Made by a program: the position numbers and the translations under genes. Positions 1 to 11,292 of a stretch of DNA of 41,877 nucleotides are shown here, piece by piece. The stretch is from Melampsora larici-populina 98AG31 (Eukaryota; Basidiomycota; Pucciniomycetes; Pucciniales; Melampsoraceae): NCBI RefSeq assembly GCF_000204055.1, contig NW_006768790.1:1050039-1091915 (forward strand). Reading direction: 5' to 3'. Position 1 is the stretch's first letter. Every line of letters starts with the position of its first letter. The notes beneath the pieces are model-generated. The model did no database searches and was not told the origin of the DNA. It saw nothing but the letters and a program-made list of their open reading frames with translations.

Positions 1-99
1 TCCCTGGATCCTGAAGGAATCTTGCACCACCAACCCAGCCTGAGGTTCAGTCTAGACATTTAGTTAATCTCCCACATCTCCAAAACCCCTTCACCTACC

Positions 100-722
100 C
101 TGAAGAAAGAGGAACAACATGAACCAAAGAAAAGTGGAAATAAATTCAAGTTATCAGTTCTGCCCACCGGTGAACTCAAAACATTCATTGATCATGGATG
201 CACTTGGGATCCTCAATGCTATCCAATTTATCTGAATGGTGATACAATGTTTGTTTCAGAGCCTTGTGAGGACAACCCTAACTTTGCAAACATTGCCCAC
301 ACTAAAACTCAGTCTCACAGTATAAAGAAAGACCCTTGCAAGACCATTTTCACTTTTGCGCATATGCTACTCCTTGACCAACTGGTGACAGAAAACCAGC
401 TGAATTCATTCAGGAGTAAGTTTATTTTTTCCGCTCATTTTTATGTTATTTCATGTGTTGCTTGGCCTATTCTTTTTTCTGGTTTGATGATAGGAACCCT
501 GTATGCCCTGCTGTGGAGTGTAGTGTAACTCATATTTCAACCCAATGCACACACACCATCTGTCAAATCAATATGAAGAAAGCAAATGGATGGGCTGTCC
601 TTTATCATTTGGGTATCCATGCACACCCCTGGCCAGCATTGAAGAAGCCTGATACCTTGACCATGTTTGACCTCATGGAAGAGGTGGTAAAGATACCAAA
701 GGCAGAAGCTTTGGTTATCAAA
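100..722 (+). pseudogene. GCM-type transposon protein, N-terminal remnant
   Basis: A first exon-like stretch (about 100-414) reads a Lys-rich lead, then TFIDHG, a YPIYLNGDTMFV block and acidic residues. This parallels TFIDED...YPLLPNG...IV in the gene at 16102. A second stretch (494-722) begins after a TAG acceptor and reads CPAVEC, then pairs of Cys, then NGWAVLYHLGIHAHPWP and a KPD tail. It aligns with CPGACCPDYC and GWAIIRHSGFHDHPWP of the other copy, and the intron falls at the same place in both. The second exon ends at a clean donor, AAA/GTAAGT, at 722/723. The Cys pairs and closing H-x-H-PWP look like a WRKY/GCM1-type zinc-binding domain. The region equivalent to the WRTTRWTCLG block of the other copy is not recognisable here. 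Confidence 0.6.
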
Positions 723-3700
723 GTAAGTCTGTGTGATTATCTTGAGTCTCTTGGGCTCAATAATGACCTTCCAAATTCCTCTGCTCAATCTAGGTCAGCT
801 AGGCTGGTGTGGTGCAGACCACTAGCCCACCAGTTGTTGATATTCATCCAGCCATTTATAATGGTGGCCTTCTAGCATACTTATTTCAAAAGGTTTTTGG
901 TAGAAAAGGGCCTTATCCCTGAAAAGGAAAGTAAAAGCCAAGGCAACCATCTTATCACAGATTACATACAATTTCTATTTTCTCATCTTCCTTTCAATTA
1001 TCAGTTGCTTCAGTACAACATCATCACATGCTCCAGTTTGGTGACAATTTGGTCATCCTTGATTTGAAATGACTTAGTCATTCCATTCACATTTATAAAA
1101 TTGTAATGTGTACATATACAAACAATTTTTTCCTTTTTGTTACTAGGTGAGGGAAAAGTCTTACTGGGAGTTAGGTCTCCGCACATGGTCGATTACCTAG
1201 GGATTCTCCTTACGCAAGACCTGTTTGCGGAGGAGTTCAGCTGGAACTTATTCCTAGGAGAGTTCCCCTCTTATGGTGGAACTCTCTGTTCAGGATAGTT
1301 CTCTTAGCGATAGTTTGCAAAAAACAGCTTACCTCCTCCTTCTGTTTGTATTATGTATCTGTTCAATGTTGGGTGGGTGGGATGGACAAAATAGTTATTA
1401 ATATGTGTTAGTTGATTATAAAGTGAATGATTTAGTAAGATGATGAATTGGCAATGCAATAAAGGAGACTTGTAGAAAAATGTAATGATCATAAATGCTG
1501 GTGAGAGAGAGGGGGAAGAGGACATTAGGTACAAAGGAATAGTACCATTCCTGAAACTACTCTCGCGGGATTCCATGAGTTGTCTAGCATATTACATCAT
1601 GTGATTACTGATCATACTTAATTCGTCCCAGTCTTTTGGAACAGACTTTCTAATAGGTCATGTCTCCTTTCGTCATTTCTCCCTCACAGAGTTACTTCTT
1701 CATGGAAAGGTCTTACATCTTGTGCCTTGTGAAAGAGGTAAGGTCTCAGGTTCAAGTCAAACTCCTTTATGGGTGAAAATTTCCACATCAGTTTCAAGAC
1801 CAATTGGATGGCCAAGCAGCTAGTTTGATAGGACCAATTTGAGAGGTTGTATTTGGGTGGCCTTCTTTTGGACATTGCCTATTGGCTTTTTCAGCACGGC
1901 TATCTTCTCACAATTTCAATGTACAGTGGAGTCCTCTACCACTGGATCCCCATTCAAAATACATGGATGTGGGGGCTTGAGGGAAACCACAACCAGGCCA
2001 CTTCATGACCCTTCTCAAACAGCTTACTCCTGCCAATTTAACCTACCACAAGGACAACTGTTTTTTCCAACAGGTAGTTGACTTCCCATCAGCACAAAAG
2101 AAAGGATTGGTATCTGCAACCCTGTGCCAGCAACGCACTGCACCACAGAAAGTGTGTTTTTTGGTGCATTGCTCCGCAACATGCAAAAAAACCCAGCCGC
2201 GGAAGCTGTGTTGTGGTAAGTACCACAACAACAAAAAATTAGCCTGGGATTGTGCGGCACGTTGACCGCTGTGAAACAGCACCAAAAAAACTTCAAATTT
2301 CAAGTTTTTTTGGGCAGTAACACAAAAAATGTTGTTGTGGCCCAAAAAAACTCAAAATTGACACATCTTGTTGCGCAGCAGGTCAGGCCCCAACTTTGAA
2401 ATGGATTTTATGGTGTGGTGCGGTCAGAAAAACCGCAACACAAGCACAACACAGCACACAACACCTACGTTGCTGGCCCAGGGTTGGTATCTGCCTATAT
2501 TAAAGTATTCAAATAAGATGATCCTGCTAGAGCCTCAAGCAAACTCAAAACCCACCACAAACACTTCTGCCAGTTGATGATGTACTTGTATCACGAAGAA
2601 TAGGAATATGGTGGATGTGTGTTAGGACCCGGCTTCAGGGGGTCTGGGTGTGTGGCAAAGGGAGAGGGTGTGCTGAGCTATGATAATGATTGTGAGCCTA
2701 CTAGTGTGGGTTAGGCTAGTAGAGTCAATAAAAAAATTGGTGAAGGTCGAATATCTTCTACTAAAGTCGTGTAGATCAAGATCTAGAAGTATGAACAGGT
2801 AGAGATGTGGGCGTAAGAGCTTTACTTGCAATAAACAAGTAAAGCCTACAGTTAGTTGACCTTTAAACATAGGCTAAAGCCTGGGTATTTTGTGTTAAAA
2901 AGAAGAGCAACTGACGTGCATCTCTCAATCCTAATTTGATCATATTTTTATCCAAAGAAAAGTCAAAGAAGGTGGTGTTAAGGTCTATTAATAGTATTAT
3001 AACACCAAGAACTTTACACTCTGGTTAATAGAGATTTCCCCATATATTTAAAGATTCTTATATCAGATGAATTCCAAATCTGATATGAGCAATACTCAAG
3101 GACTACTTCCTCACAAGTAATTCCACCAAATGGATATTACCAGAAATACCGATTATGGAGTCTAATCAGAAACAAAGTTGGATGAGCACACAGAATAAGC
3201 AACTTGACACAAGTTTTGGGTTTCAAGGTTTGTAGAATCAGGCCTTTAAAGTTTGGTAATTGATAAGCAAAGTTTAAAGGTTCTAGGAAGATGAATAAAA
3301 GCAAAATTGTGTAGTTTTTGAATGATAATGTGATAATGTTATTATTCTCAGTTTGGTTAGATGTTCAGGGTTTATATACTCTGAACCTTGAAAATATTTG
3401 GACTACAAGTGCGCACAAATTGTGCTTCTATGCTTAGGGTAATTACAGTAACACAGTTACTATTGGGTTATAAGTATATTTCATTTAATATGTAAGTGTT
3501 ACAGCCGTGAAATATACATAGCTTTGGTTTACATCAAAGTTGTGTATTTTTACACTCTCTGATGTCAGTTCTGCACATGTTACATATGCTATGTAATTCA
3601 TATTTAAGTTGACTCTTGCAACTGAGCCTTGAGTTGTAATTACTATTTTTAAGGTTTTGATTATAACATGTTGCCCATTGGTACTCTGGTTTAGTACTCA

Positions 3701-4019
3701 GGGCTGACAATGATTGTAGCATGAGGAAAAGGACTGCAACAGAGGCTCTTCCCGGTCATGAGAGTATGGGACAGGGGTGTCACGGGCTGTGACATATCCA
3801 CCTAAGATCTGTGATATGAGATCTTAACAATGTGAGTTGATTGGTGGGTTTGATTTCCACTGTTTCATCTCTCTCATATCTGTACTTGTAACCAACAGCT
3901 TCCTTTGGTATATTTGCATAGGCTGAGTTTGAACGGCTTGCTATGGATCTCCTGAAATTAAATAAAACCAAAGGCCTCACTCTCACCAAGAACTTTGCAC
4001 AGATTGCTTGACAATTTCT
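723..4019. other. Transposon-derived spacer without a recognisable gene
   Basis: Apart from the small element at 2118-2485 I can support no gene here on either strand. Open frames are short and have no recognisable motifs. The block at about 1141-1300 contains CCTAGG sites in opposed settings (around 1195 and 1252) and looks partly self-complementary, but it does not fold as a tRNA. By position the stretch may be the badly decayed middle of the large transposon gene that begins at 100. Confidence 0.5.
2118..2485. mobile_element. Non-autonomous TIR element with 9-bp target duplication (MULE-like MITE)
   Basis: A 368-bp element flanked by an exact 9-bp direct repeat, GGTATCTGC, at 2109-2117 and 2486-2494. 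The left end reads AACCCTGTGCCAGCAACG. The right end, read on the other strand, gives AACCCTGGGCCAGCAACG, a good inverted repeat, and similarity continues inward through GT/TG-rich sequence. There is no coding capacity. A 9-bp duplication is typical of Mutator-like elements; the assignment is an inference from duplication length and end structure. The element sits inside the decayed large transposon. Confidence 0.82.
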
Positions 4020-4620
4020 TAATCAAAGGCATGGATTGACTGGTGAATTACGGCTGATATCCACGATATTTTGTTCTGTGCTCACATTTGGCTACCTTTG
4101 GACAAGCCTGCACTGCCAGATGTAAATATGGTGCATGAGTTACCTGACACTACAAACAATCAAGATTCAATGTATTGACAGTATTACATTTCAACATGAG
4201 TGTTTTCATTCCATTTGATTGTTTTGATCATTGTGCTGATTATATTGGGTCCGTCCAAGTTACTGTAAAATGATCCAGGGTTTCATTCAGTTACATCTGT
4301 TTGCTTAATTTATTCAGAGGGACTTCATCAATGTCCTATGAGGAATATTGGTCAAGTATGGAAACAGGAATCAGAAGTGGAGACCATGGGATGGTCTAAG
4401 GAGAGTAGTCAACACCACCCTGAGCTCAACAATGGTTTTCCTCCTGATGCCACCCAACTGGGTCAGCCAAAGTCAACCAAGATTCCCTTCCTCTTAACAG
4501 TCCTACTCAGCAAGCACCATACCGGGTGAGCTCAATCAATGTTGGGGAACATCTGTGATGGAGTCTTTGTATCCAACCTTTTTCCCTCTGTGGATTGAGG
4601 GCTCCAAGAGTCAGGGTAAG
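4020..4620 (+). pseudogene. GCM-type transposon protein, middle-segment remnant
   Basis: One frame at about 4035-4140 reads IDW, a stop, then ADIHDILFCAHIWLP. A frame from about 4317 reads QRDFINVL, a stop, GILVKYGN, WRPWDGLRRVVNTTL, MPPNWVSQSQPRFPSS, a stop, then a Ser-rich segment and SLYPTFFPLWIEG. Long coherent peptides interrupted only by isolated stops are the mark of decayed coding DNA. I recognise the pattern as part of a large transposon protein family but cannot name the catalytic domain. The short element copy at 15200-18671 has nothing equivalent, so this may be the segment that copy has lost. Confidence 0.5.
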
Positions 4621-4986
4621 GATATTAAATCCAAATATATTTGACATTTTTCATCAAGACTCTCAGCCAAAATGCATGGGTCTGTGTGCATCAAGTTGGT
4701 CTTAACTCATCAACTTAAATCCCTTTGAACAGTGGTTCAACTAATGTCACCTGAATCCTTTGTAATTGACTCCCTCTGTTCTGTGGACTTATTCATTGTG
4801 TATCTCCTCCTTGCTAAACATGATGTACGCACATCAGCCAAATTTCTTTTTATTTATTAATTCACATGGAATTTCCATTGCATAAAGAGACAGAATCTTC
4901 TGTGTGCACTACATGTGTAATCACTAACTATCTCTTCCATGAAGCCAATATATGATATTCAAATGTGACCAATCTGATCTCCCTTG

Positions 4987-5365
4987 CAATACCACAAGCG
5001 CTCCACAACTTATTGTGGTTGTGTTGCGTTTTTGAGGACCGCAATAGCCCCACTATATATTGCGGGTCCAGCACACCACAATCCGGGTTTAGAAACCCCC
5101 GGTCCTCAAAAACCACACCAAAATAGTGCTCCAACCCGCCATATTGCGGATATAGCGGAGTGAATACAAGGTCTCTTTTTTGTGCGCTTTGTGTCCAAAT
5201 CCTGTGCAATACTTCGCAAATATTGCCCTTTGCTGTGCACTGCAACCTTGATATAAATATTTTAAGAAAAATTGTGGTATGTTTTGTAGCACTTCATTGC
5301 GCTGACTCCGCAACACAATGGAAATGGGTTGAAATCCATTGTGTTGTGCCGCAGTTTTGGTGTTG
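4987..5365. mobile_element. Probable non-autonomous TIR element, relative of the one at 2118
   Basis: This 379-bp stretch is rich in GCAACACA-like words, as is the element at 2118-2485, and is of nearly the same size. Its left end, CAATACCACAAGCGC, pairs with the complement of its right end, CAACACCAAAACTGC. A direct TCCCTTG lies just outside on both sides (4980-4986 and 5366-5372), giving a 7-bp match that could be a worn 8-9 bp target duplication. There is no protein-coding content: short frames on both strands are by-products of the inverted structure. The ends are less certain than for the other two elements. Confidence 0.55.
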
Positions 5366-5569
5366 TCCCTTGGGAGCACCAAAGGCCTCTTCTGCAAGAA
5401 ACCTTGATGATTCCCCACCTGTCTCACCAATCAAAATCATCAACCTTTGTCAGCACAACCATATCTGTTTACTGATGAAGTGGACTATCTCAAGCCTGGA
5501 AAAGCTGAAAATAGCCCTTGGTTGTAGTTGTACAAACTAAGTGATTTAGATTTTAATTGTCAGTCCATG

Positions 5570-7640
5570 AATGTTCACTTCCAACTTCAAGGTGTGGCCG
5601 GTCTTACCAATGATGATTGTACCAGCTTCATGGGCAAGATACAGTGGCTGAGATCTTGATACTTGATGAAATCAAATATGGAATTGTCTCCAGGGGTTTT
5701 TGGGGGGTTCATAATTAATGGTGCAATAGTTTAAGATCCATTTATGGGGTAAGGGGGTTATGGTTCTTTGACAATTGCAAGGACAATGGTTGTGGTCAGC
5801 TTCTTGGTCAAGATATCAGTTTTATCTTGGGCGCTGACCCTTTGACAAGTTGGTGGGCCAATTCTTGCAAGCCTACCTCAATCGAACAGAAAACCATTCA
5901 CTACACCAAATGTAATCTTTACCGGGCGGTAAAGAAAACTACTGACATAGAAAAGTCCTGAGGCAACAGGAAGAGAGCTAAAAATCTGAAAAAATATGCA
6001 CCTTGTTCCTAGATGTTGGGGCGTCATGATGAGTATTTTTTTGTATTTTACACGCAGATATTGGTTTATGTACTAACAATAAACGCTGAAAATCATCAAA
6101 AACTCACATGTAACAATACCTGAAATTTGGGTCATGAGTATGAAGACAATATTTTGTGGTCTAAAAACTTCAATAACTTTTGCAATTCTGCTCCAAATAA
6201 CTCGATTTTTGGTTCATTCAAAAGCTGAACTATTCTCCTTCACACTTCATAATGTTAGTAAGGTGCCATCTAGTCATTTAAACACTCTACATATGTTCAA
6301 ACAGTTCTGCATGAATTGCTCTGTAGGATCTCTTTTAGACCAGCTACAGATGTGATGTCTCAATGAAAAATGTAGAGGAAAGGCTCACCTTTTTAATGCA
6401 CTTTAAATCGAGTGATTTGATTCAGAACTGCAAAAGTTATTGATGTTTGAAGATTCCAAAATCCTGTCTTCAAAGTCAAGGGCCAAATTTCAGGTATTGT
6501 TACAGGTGGGTTTTTGATGATTCTCAGCCTTTATTGTTAGTACATTAACCAATATCTGTGTGTAAAATACAAAAAAATACTCGTCATGACGCCCCAACAT
6601 CTAGGAACAAGGTGCATATTTTTTCAGATTTTTAGCTCTCTTCCTGTTGCCTCAGGACTTTTCTATGTCAGTAGTTTTCTTTACCGCCCGGTAAAGATGA
6701 CATTTTGTGTAGTGATTGATGTTGGCATAGCCAAGATTGTGTCAAATAAACCAGATGCCCAGGGCAAATTACCATCTGTTTCAGCACAGGAGTTGGAAGG
6801 GGTGGAGGACCAGATCAATGAAGACTCACTGGTGACCAATGCGCCTTTAGCTAATGTCAAAATGGGTTTCCCGCCAGTCAGAACTCGGGGAATAATGCCA
6901 AGAAAGCCTTTACATCAGCTGGTAAGTTAGAATCAGATGTCAAATTGTTATATTTATTGTCTTCACTTTCTGAGATCTTCCATGACTGGTGTGATTCCTC
7001 CTGGGATGAAATTCTCAGTTTATCATGATGTTGGTGGATATAAGCCTTTAACCAGAGAAATAAATCTTACTTTTGGGTCACATCAATTGTTTCAAAGTTG
7101 GAAATCCAAAGATGCTTTCAATCAAACTGACTGCAAGTTCAATTCAAGTGCTATGGATTTATAAATGTTACCAACTTTTTGGTCTTCTCAGGTCCCTCAT
7201 CCCCAGATTGTTCAACTGCATTGAATGAAAAGATGGACGATTGTGTTCAAGTCCCAGCAACCCTACCCAAACCTAATCCAACTGAATCTAGTCCAGTAAA
7301 ATCACCATCATCATCTCCTCATACAGAAGTGAAGACATCTCAGAAAACTTCAAGGACCAAGAGTAGTACCACAAAAGGGCAGGATGACACAAAGATGGTG
7401 GTCAAAGAAGACAGTGGGAAAAAGGACAAGGTCAGAGCCACGCCTAAGCCTAAAGATAGGAAGGAAAATAACTCAAAATCATGTAATTTTTTGTTTATTA
7501 TCCTCATTGATATACAAGTAACTTACAAGAGTTTACTGACAATAAGAATTGCAAGGGTAAGTGCAGGAGTCTCCAGCTATTTTCACCATCTCATTTTCTT
7601 TGTCTTGCTTGTTCTGAGTTTTATTGTGGCCTTGATGTAA
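5570..7640 (+). pseudogene. GCM-type transposon protein, C-terminal remnant split by a foldback element
   Basis: From about 5577 the sequence reads VHFQLQGVAGL, then EIKYGIVSRGFWGVHN, a stop, WCNSLRS, LWFFDNCKDNG and ISFILGADPLTSWW. Each block lines up with the gene at 16102-18114 (LHVNLDIAALL, RARGFWAGAHYWC, GVWHHNDISNGG, LPSTSWVMYSR). If the foldback at 5899-6714 and one copy of its ATT duplication are taken out, the frame runs on without a break through SIEQKTIDVGIAKIV to about 6927. A Ser/Lys/Thr-rich tail follows at 7190-7500, like the basic tail of the other copy. Stop codons and an unresolved splice near 6922/7191 show that it is not functional. The C-terminal fold resembles the end of C19-type cysteine peptidases, which is only a motif-level impression. 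Confidence 0.6.
5899..6714. mobile_element. 816-bp foldback element with CACTA ends and ATT target duplication
   Basis: The ends are CACTACACCAAATGT on the left and its near-complement on the right. The two arms are almost identical for about 240 bp inward, including TCTTTACCGGGCGGTAAAG, and stay clearly related to near the centre, so almost the whole element is one imperfect palindrome. ATT flanks both sides (5896-5898 and 6715-6717). A CACTA terminus with a 3-bp duplication fits the CACTA/EnSpm superfamily; arms of this length fit a foldback or MITE derivative. No transposase is present. It has inserted into a reading frame of the older transposon, and the close match of the arms suggests it is much younger than its host sequence. 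Confidence 0.85.
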
Positions 7641-9788
7641 CACAAATTTGCCAATCAAGTGGTGAAACTTCTGCTTGTACTCAGCAAGCACTTATGCATT
7701 GTGAGGTATTGAGTATTGAGAGTGTGGGCATGAAAAACTGGAAAGGCTGAGTCAGTGTCAGTGGATGGACATCTCAAGTGACAGAATATGGATATGGACA
7801 AATTTGTCCAAGTCCAAGGAAACTTAGGTATTGTGCAGATTTTTGCATTTCTGGGGAAGAGCAATTGAATTTTGTACTGTGGACACTTACACTGATTATT
7901 GTGTGTAAAGTGATTGCATTGCAAAATTAGAGTCACTTCCAGCAAAGATACCTCAAATTGTAAAATCCAAGGTACCCTTGGGTATACATTCCCTTGGACT
8001 GTGTGTCTGAGGAATTAATCTGAGGCTTTCTTTGCCCTCAAAGGCTGCCTGGGATCATTTACTCAGACATTGCGTCCAAGGCTATTGCCATCCAAGGATA
8101 CCTACCTAGGATTTTCCAATCCAAGGCATCTGTTGGCGGTGAGTTCAGTCAGTCAAAACTTAATTTTACACTTGAGGTCTTACACATGGCAGATTTCCAC
8201 TCAAAAAAGTGGGCAACTTTGAGCGTAAAATTGTATATCACCTTATGAAACATAGAGCTTTACACAATTGAAGTTATATTCCCTATTGAGTGTAAATTTT
8301 TGTGTGGAAAAATCTCCTCACCCAAAGTATACTGCTTGATAAAAGCTCCTATTTCCTGCCAATATGTTGTAAGACATTTGCACCTTGTGCAGTGAGAGGT
8401 CATTGATGTAGAGATGGATGCAGTAGGGGCTGACCATAGTGAGAATAGGCGGTTCAAAACTCACAATTGGGCTTGCATCTGCTTTCAATATTATCCACTT
8501 GGTTTGCTGTACCAGTTGAGTAACAATTACACCTACAGCTGTTTGTGGTGCAGAGTTTTCCTTTCAGCTACATAAGCAGCAATCCTTGCATCATAAAATT
8601 GGTGACCATTTCGACAATATGGTTTTCTACATTTTTCACCTTAGAGATTGACTGTCTGAGCTGTGATTGTATAAGAACAGCTAGTTCTGGCATTGTTCCT
8701 TGAGCTTTGGAGACACTGGAGAAGCGTATAGCATATATCATTATGAAATTTAGTATATATGGATGAGAAAATAGTTTGATAAGAATTTTGTCCATTTGTT
8801 TGTTTATATCATTCCCGGTCAAAATAAATACTAAAATAGGTGTAGTTCTATATGCAATTCATGATTACATACATAACTACATCTCATACACAGACACTTT
8901 AGGGACACAAGTCAGAGATGAATATTGACTCTTTCTTTTTTATACCTCTCTTCAGTTTCCAGATACTGACTATTTAGGGCACATTCACTGGGGCAATTTT
9001 TGGACAGAAATCACATTCTGTAAATTTTAAAATGCAAAAATGAACCATACTCCACCAAACCAGCATCAAAGTCTGCAGAATGCTATTTCTGAACACAAAT
9101 TGAAGTCAATGTGTTCTTTCTTACAGTGCAAAAATATCTTGTCAATTATTGAGTTGGTCTGTGCTGGTAAATCTCTTGAGGTAATTGCTCAGCAAGTTGC
9201 AAAAGACCACAGTGTATTGTGTCAACATTTTCTCGGTCCTCATCACCACTCAGAGACCTAGTAGAGGCCTAAGAGGCTAAACCTTGCAGAATCTATGACC
9301 TTGAAATTTGTGACAAATTGATTTGAGATGTACACTGAGTCTGAGCTCAGTGAACCAGAAAGCAAGACAGGCCTCAAGTACCCTGGATCATTGCTATTAG
9401 AGAGTGATGAAAAACTTACAGTCAATAAACTATTTGTCACATCTCTTCTTGATAGGAAGAAAAAGCCGAATCAAACATGTACCGGGAGAAGATACAAAAG
9501 CTTATCAATGCCCATAACAAGCTTCCTAGATAACAATCAAAGTTTATACTCGACGAATGTGAGTCACTTAAAAAACAAACATATTACACTGTTTAATATC
9601 CTTTCAGCTCACAACAATTTAATCAATGAAATTGTAAAACAAGGGGGATACCATGACTTAGAGATACATGGCCCAATGGCCGTTAAAACAGAAATGTGTA
9701 AGGGAATACGTACTTGCGCATCTACCTGAAATCCAATCAAACATATAAAAGAAAGATTGCTCGATACAAAAAAAGTCACCGTAAAAGA
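7641..9788. other. AT-rich stretch with no supported gene
   Basis: I can support no feature here. The longest open frame, 9328-9729 on the plus strand (133 codons), has no recognisable motif, no obvious intron partners and ordinary background composition. Shorter frames on both strands look random. The stretch separates the decayed GCM-type transposon from the decayed repeated-family copies to the right. Confidence 0.5.
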
Positions 9789-11020
9789 TGAATGTCGTAA
9801 TCGTTACCTTTGCTGCGTCCTCTGCACCCTACGTTGCCGTTGCACTGCCGTAAGTTGACCAACCTGCTGCCTAAATCCTCCCACACATTACAAACCTTGC
9901 CTTAGCGATCACAGCGTCACCTTTGCTGTTGCTATCACTCACCTACAAAACCCCTGAGCGACATCACTTTCTCTGCCGTGCCACACTGGTTGTAGTCACC
10001 ATCACCAACTGTACAAACCAGTCTGACCAATGCTTCTACAACACCTATTGTCGCAGGGGCCGGGTCGGAGTTGATAACAGTTATCTTAATTTGCAGACCA
10101 ATGGTTCCCCGCGACCAGCTTACACTGTACCCCACAGAGCTCATAAGTGTTGGCATTGCTCAACTGTACTACCATTGGCATCAGCCGCCCTCATTTTCAA
10201 ATCACGTGTTTGACATCGCGTATACACCAATACAAAGCTTGCATTGCTATATACTGCCAAACCCTTCTTTACCACCTATCCAAGAATCTTTGTCACAAGC
10301 ATCTCTCTACATTCCTTAGCTTTGTGCACACTGTGTTTCAGCAGCATATTCTGGATTAAAACCACTGTATGTTGTTTCTTCACACCAGCTGATATATTTT
10401 TTGATATTTCCTCTACAAATTGATGCAAACAGATTCTCACAGCGAATCTCAATCCAAATATTTTGAAAGCAATGTGTTAATTGATACAGGGTTGCTTCAA
10501 GGCGTCACTTTATTGATTGTTGCTAAGCGTGGTGAAACTGCCATCAACACCCACCACACTTATCGGTTGACAGCAAAGTTGCAGCGGGAGGAAACAACAA
10601 TGCATTTGCCATTCTTGAAGATCCAAATCATGCAATCAGTATCAGTCACGCCATTGTTGATCTTTGTTTGTTGCACAATAGAGTTTCAGCACAGAGTGTT
10701 GGAGAAATTGCTGAATGGAGCAGTTGTCCCCCTCATGGCGGCGGTCCATATGTTGAAGTAATCAAAGTCCTCCACCAAAGCTCAATTGGTAGCGTAAGCT
10801 CCAAACTTATACTTATCTATGGTTCTGACTAACCAAATTCCTTCCTTTTGATCAAACTTCATATATATTAGCCTGTGGAATTCTTTGCTGATTACATCAT
10901 CGGATCCGACCTTACTGCCTCACTATGTATTAATGCACTGGCCATTGGTAACATAATCACACTATGGGGCGCTGTAATTGGTAATAACATGGACACTAAT
11001 ACATGGGAAATCAGGGTAGG
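9789..11020 (+). pseudogene. Unrecognised repeated protein family, copy 1 (decayed)
   Basis: The core lies at 10425-11012. One frame reads SQSKYFESNVLIDTGLLQGV, THHTYRLTAKL and a later block (about 10875-11012) ADYIIGSDLTASL, then AIGNIITLWGAVIGNNMDTN and TWEI. Each has a partner in the same order in copy 2 (12955-13540). An ATG at 9789 opens a short hydrophobic run, MNVVIVTFAASSAPYVAVAL, followed directly by a GTAAGT donor, and may be the first exon; that link is speculative. The V-G-x-x-I-T-L-W-G block resembles a strand pattern of OB-fold domains, a weak resemblance. Frame breaks between blocks show that this copy is broken or multiply spliced. Confidence 0.4.
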
Positions 11021-11292
11021 TCCAACTCAATTTGTGTGTCTCTATGCAACACTTGACTGGTCCTTTATTAGACATCCAAAATACAAACCATTTACTGCAA
11101 GCCTCATCTCCTCCAAAGTTATTGGCAGCAAGGCTTTGCACTGATTTTGACATCATAATATTATCTCATTCTCTGAACATGCTTATGTCCTGCATTTGCA
11201 AGACCAATAAAACACGAGTTACAAGTCTGTTTTTTACACTTTCATATATTGAGCTTCCAGATCTCTATATATCCACCATAATACATAATGCA

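Larger units (their letters stand above)
100..7640 (+). mobile_element. Large decayed GCM-type transposon gene, nested with three smaller elements
   Basis: Three blocks on the plus strand (100-722, 4020-4620, 5570-7640) lie in the order expected of one long transposon protein: N-terminal zinc-binding part, middle part, C-terminal peptidase-like part and Lys/Ser-rich tail. The first and last blocks match the intact-looking gene at 16102-18114 piece by piece. The middle block has no counterpart there. Stops and frame changes throughout show that it is dead. Elements at 2118-2485, 4987-5365 and 5899-6714 have landed inside it. I could not find its terminal repeats, so both outer limits are approximate. 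That the three blocks belong to one insertion is inference from their order, strand and spacing. Confidence 0.6.

Noticed and set aside
1141..1300. Partly self-complementary block considered as a structured RNA or tRNA
   Set aside because: No cloverleaf, no anticodon or T-loop signature; the CCTAGG repeats alone are not enough.
5160..5540. 126-codon plus-strand frame and opposing minus-strand frames at 4928-5430
   Set aside because: They lie within or across the small inverted-repeat element at 4987-5365 and reflect its GC-richer, self-complementary sequence; no motif is present.
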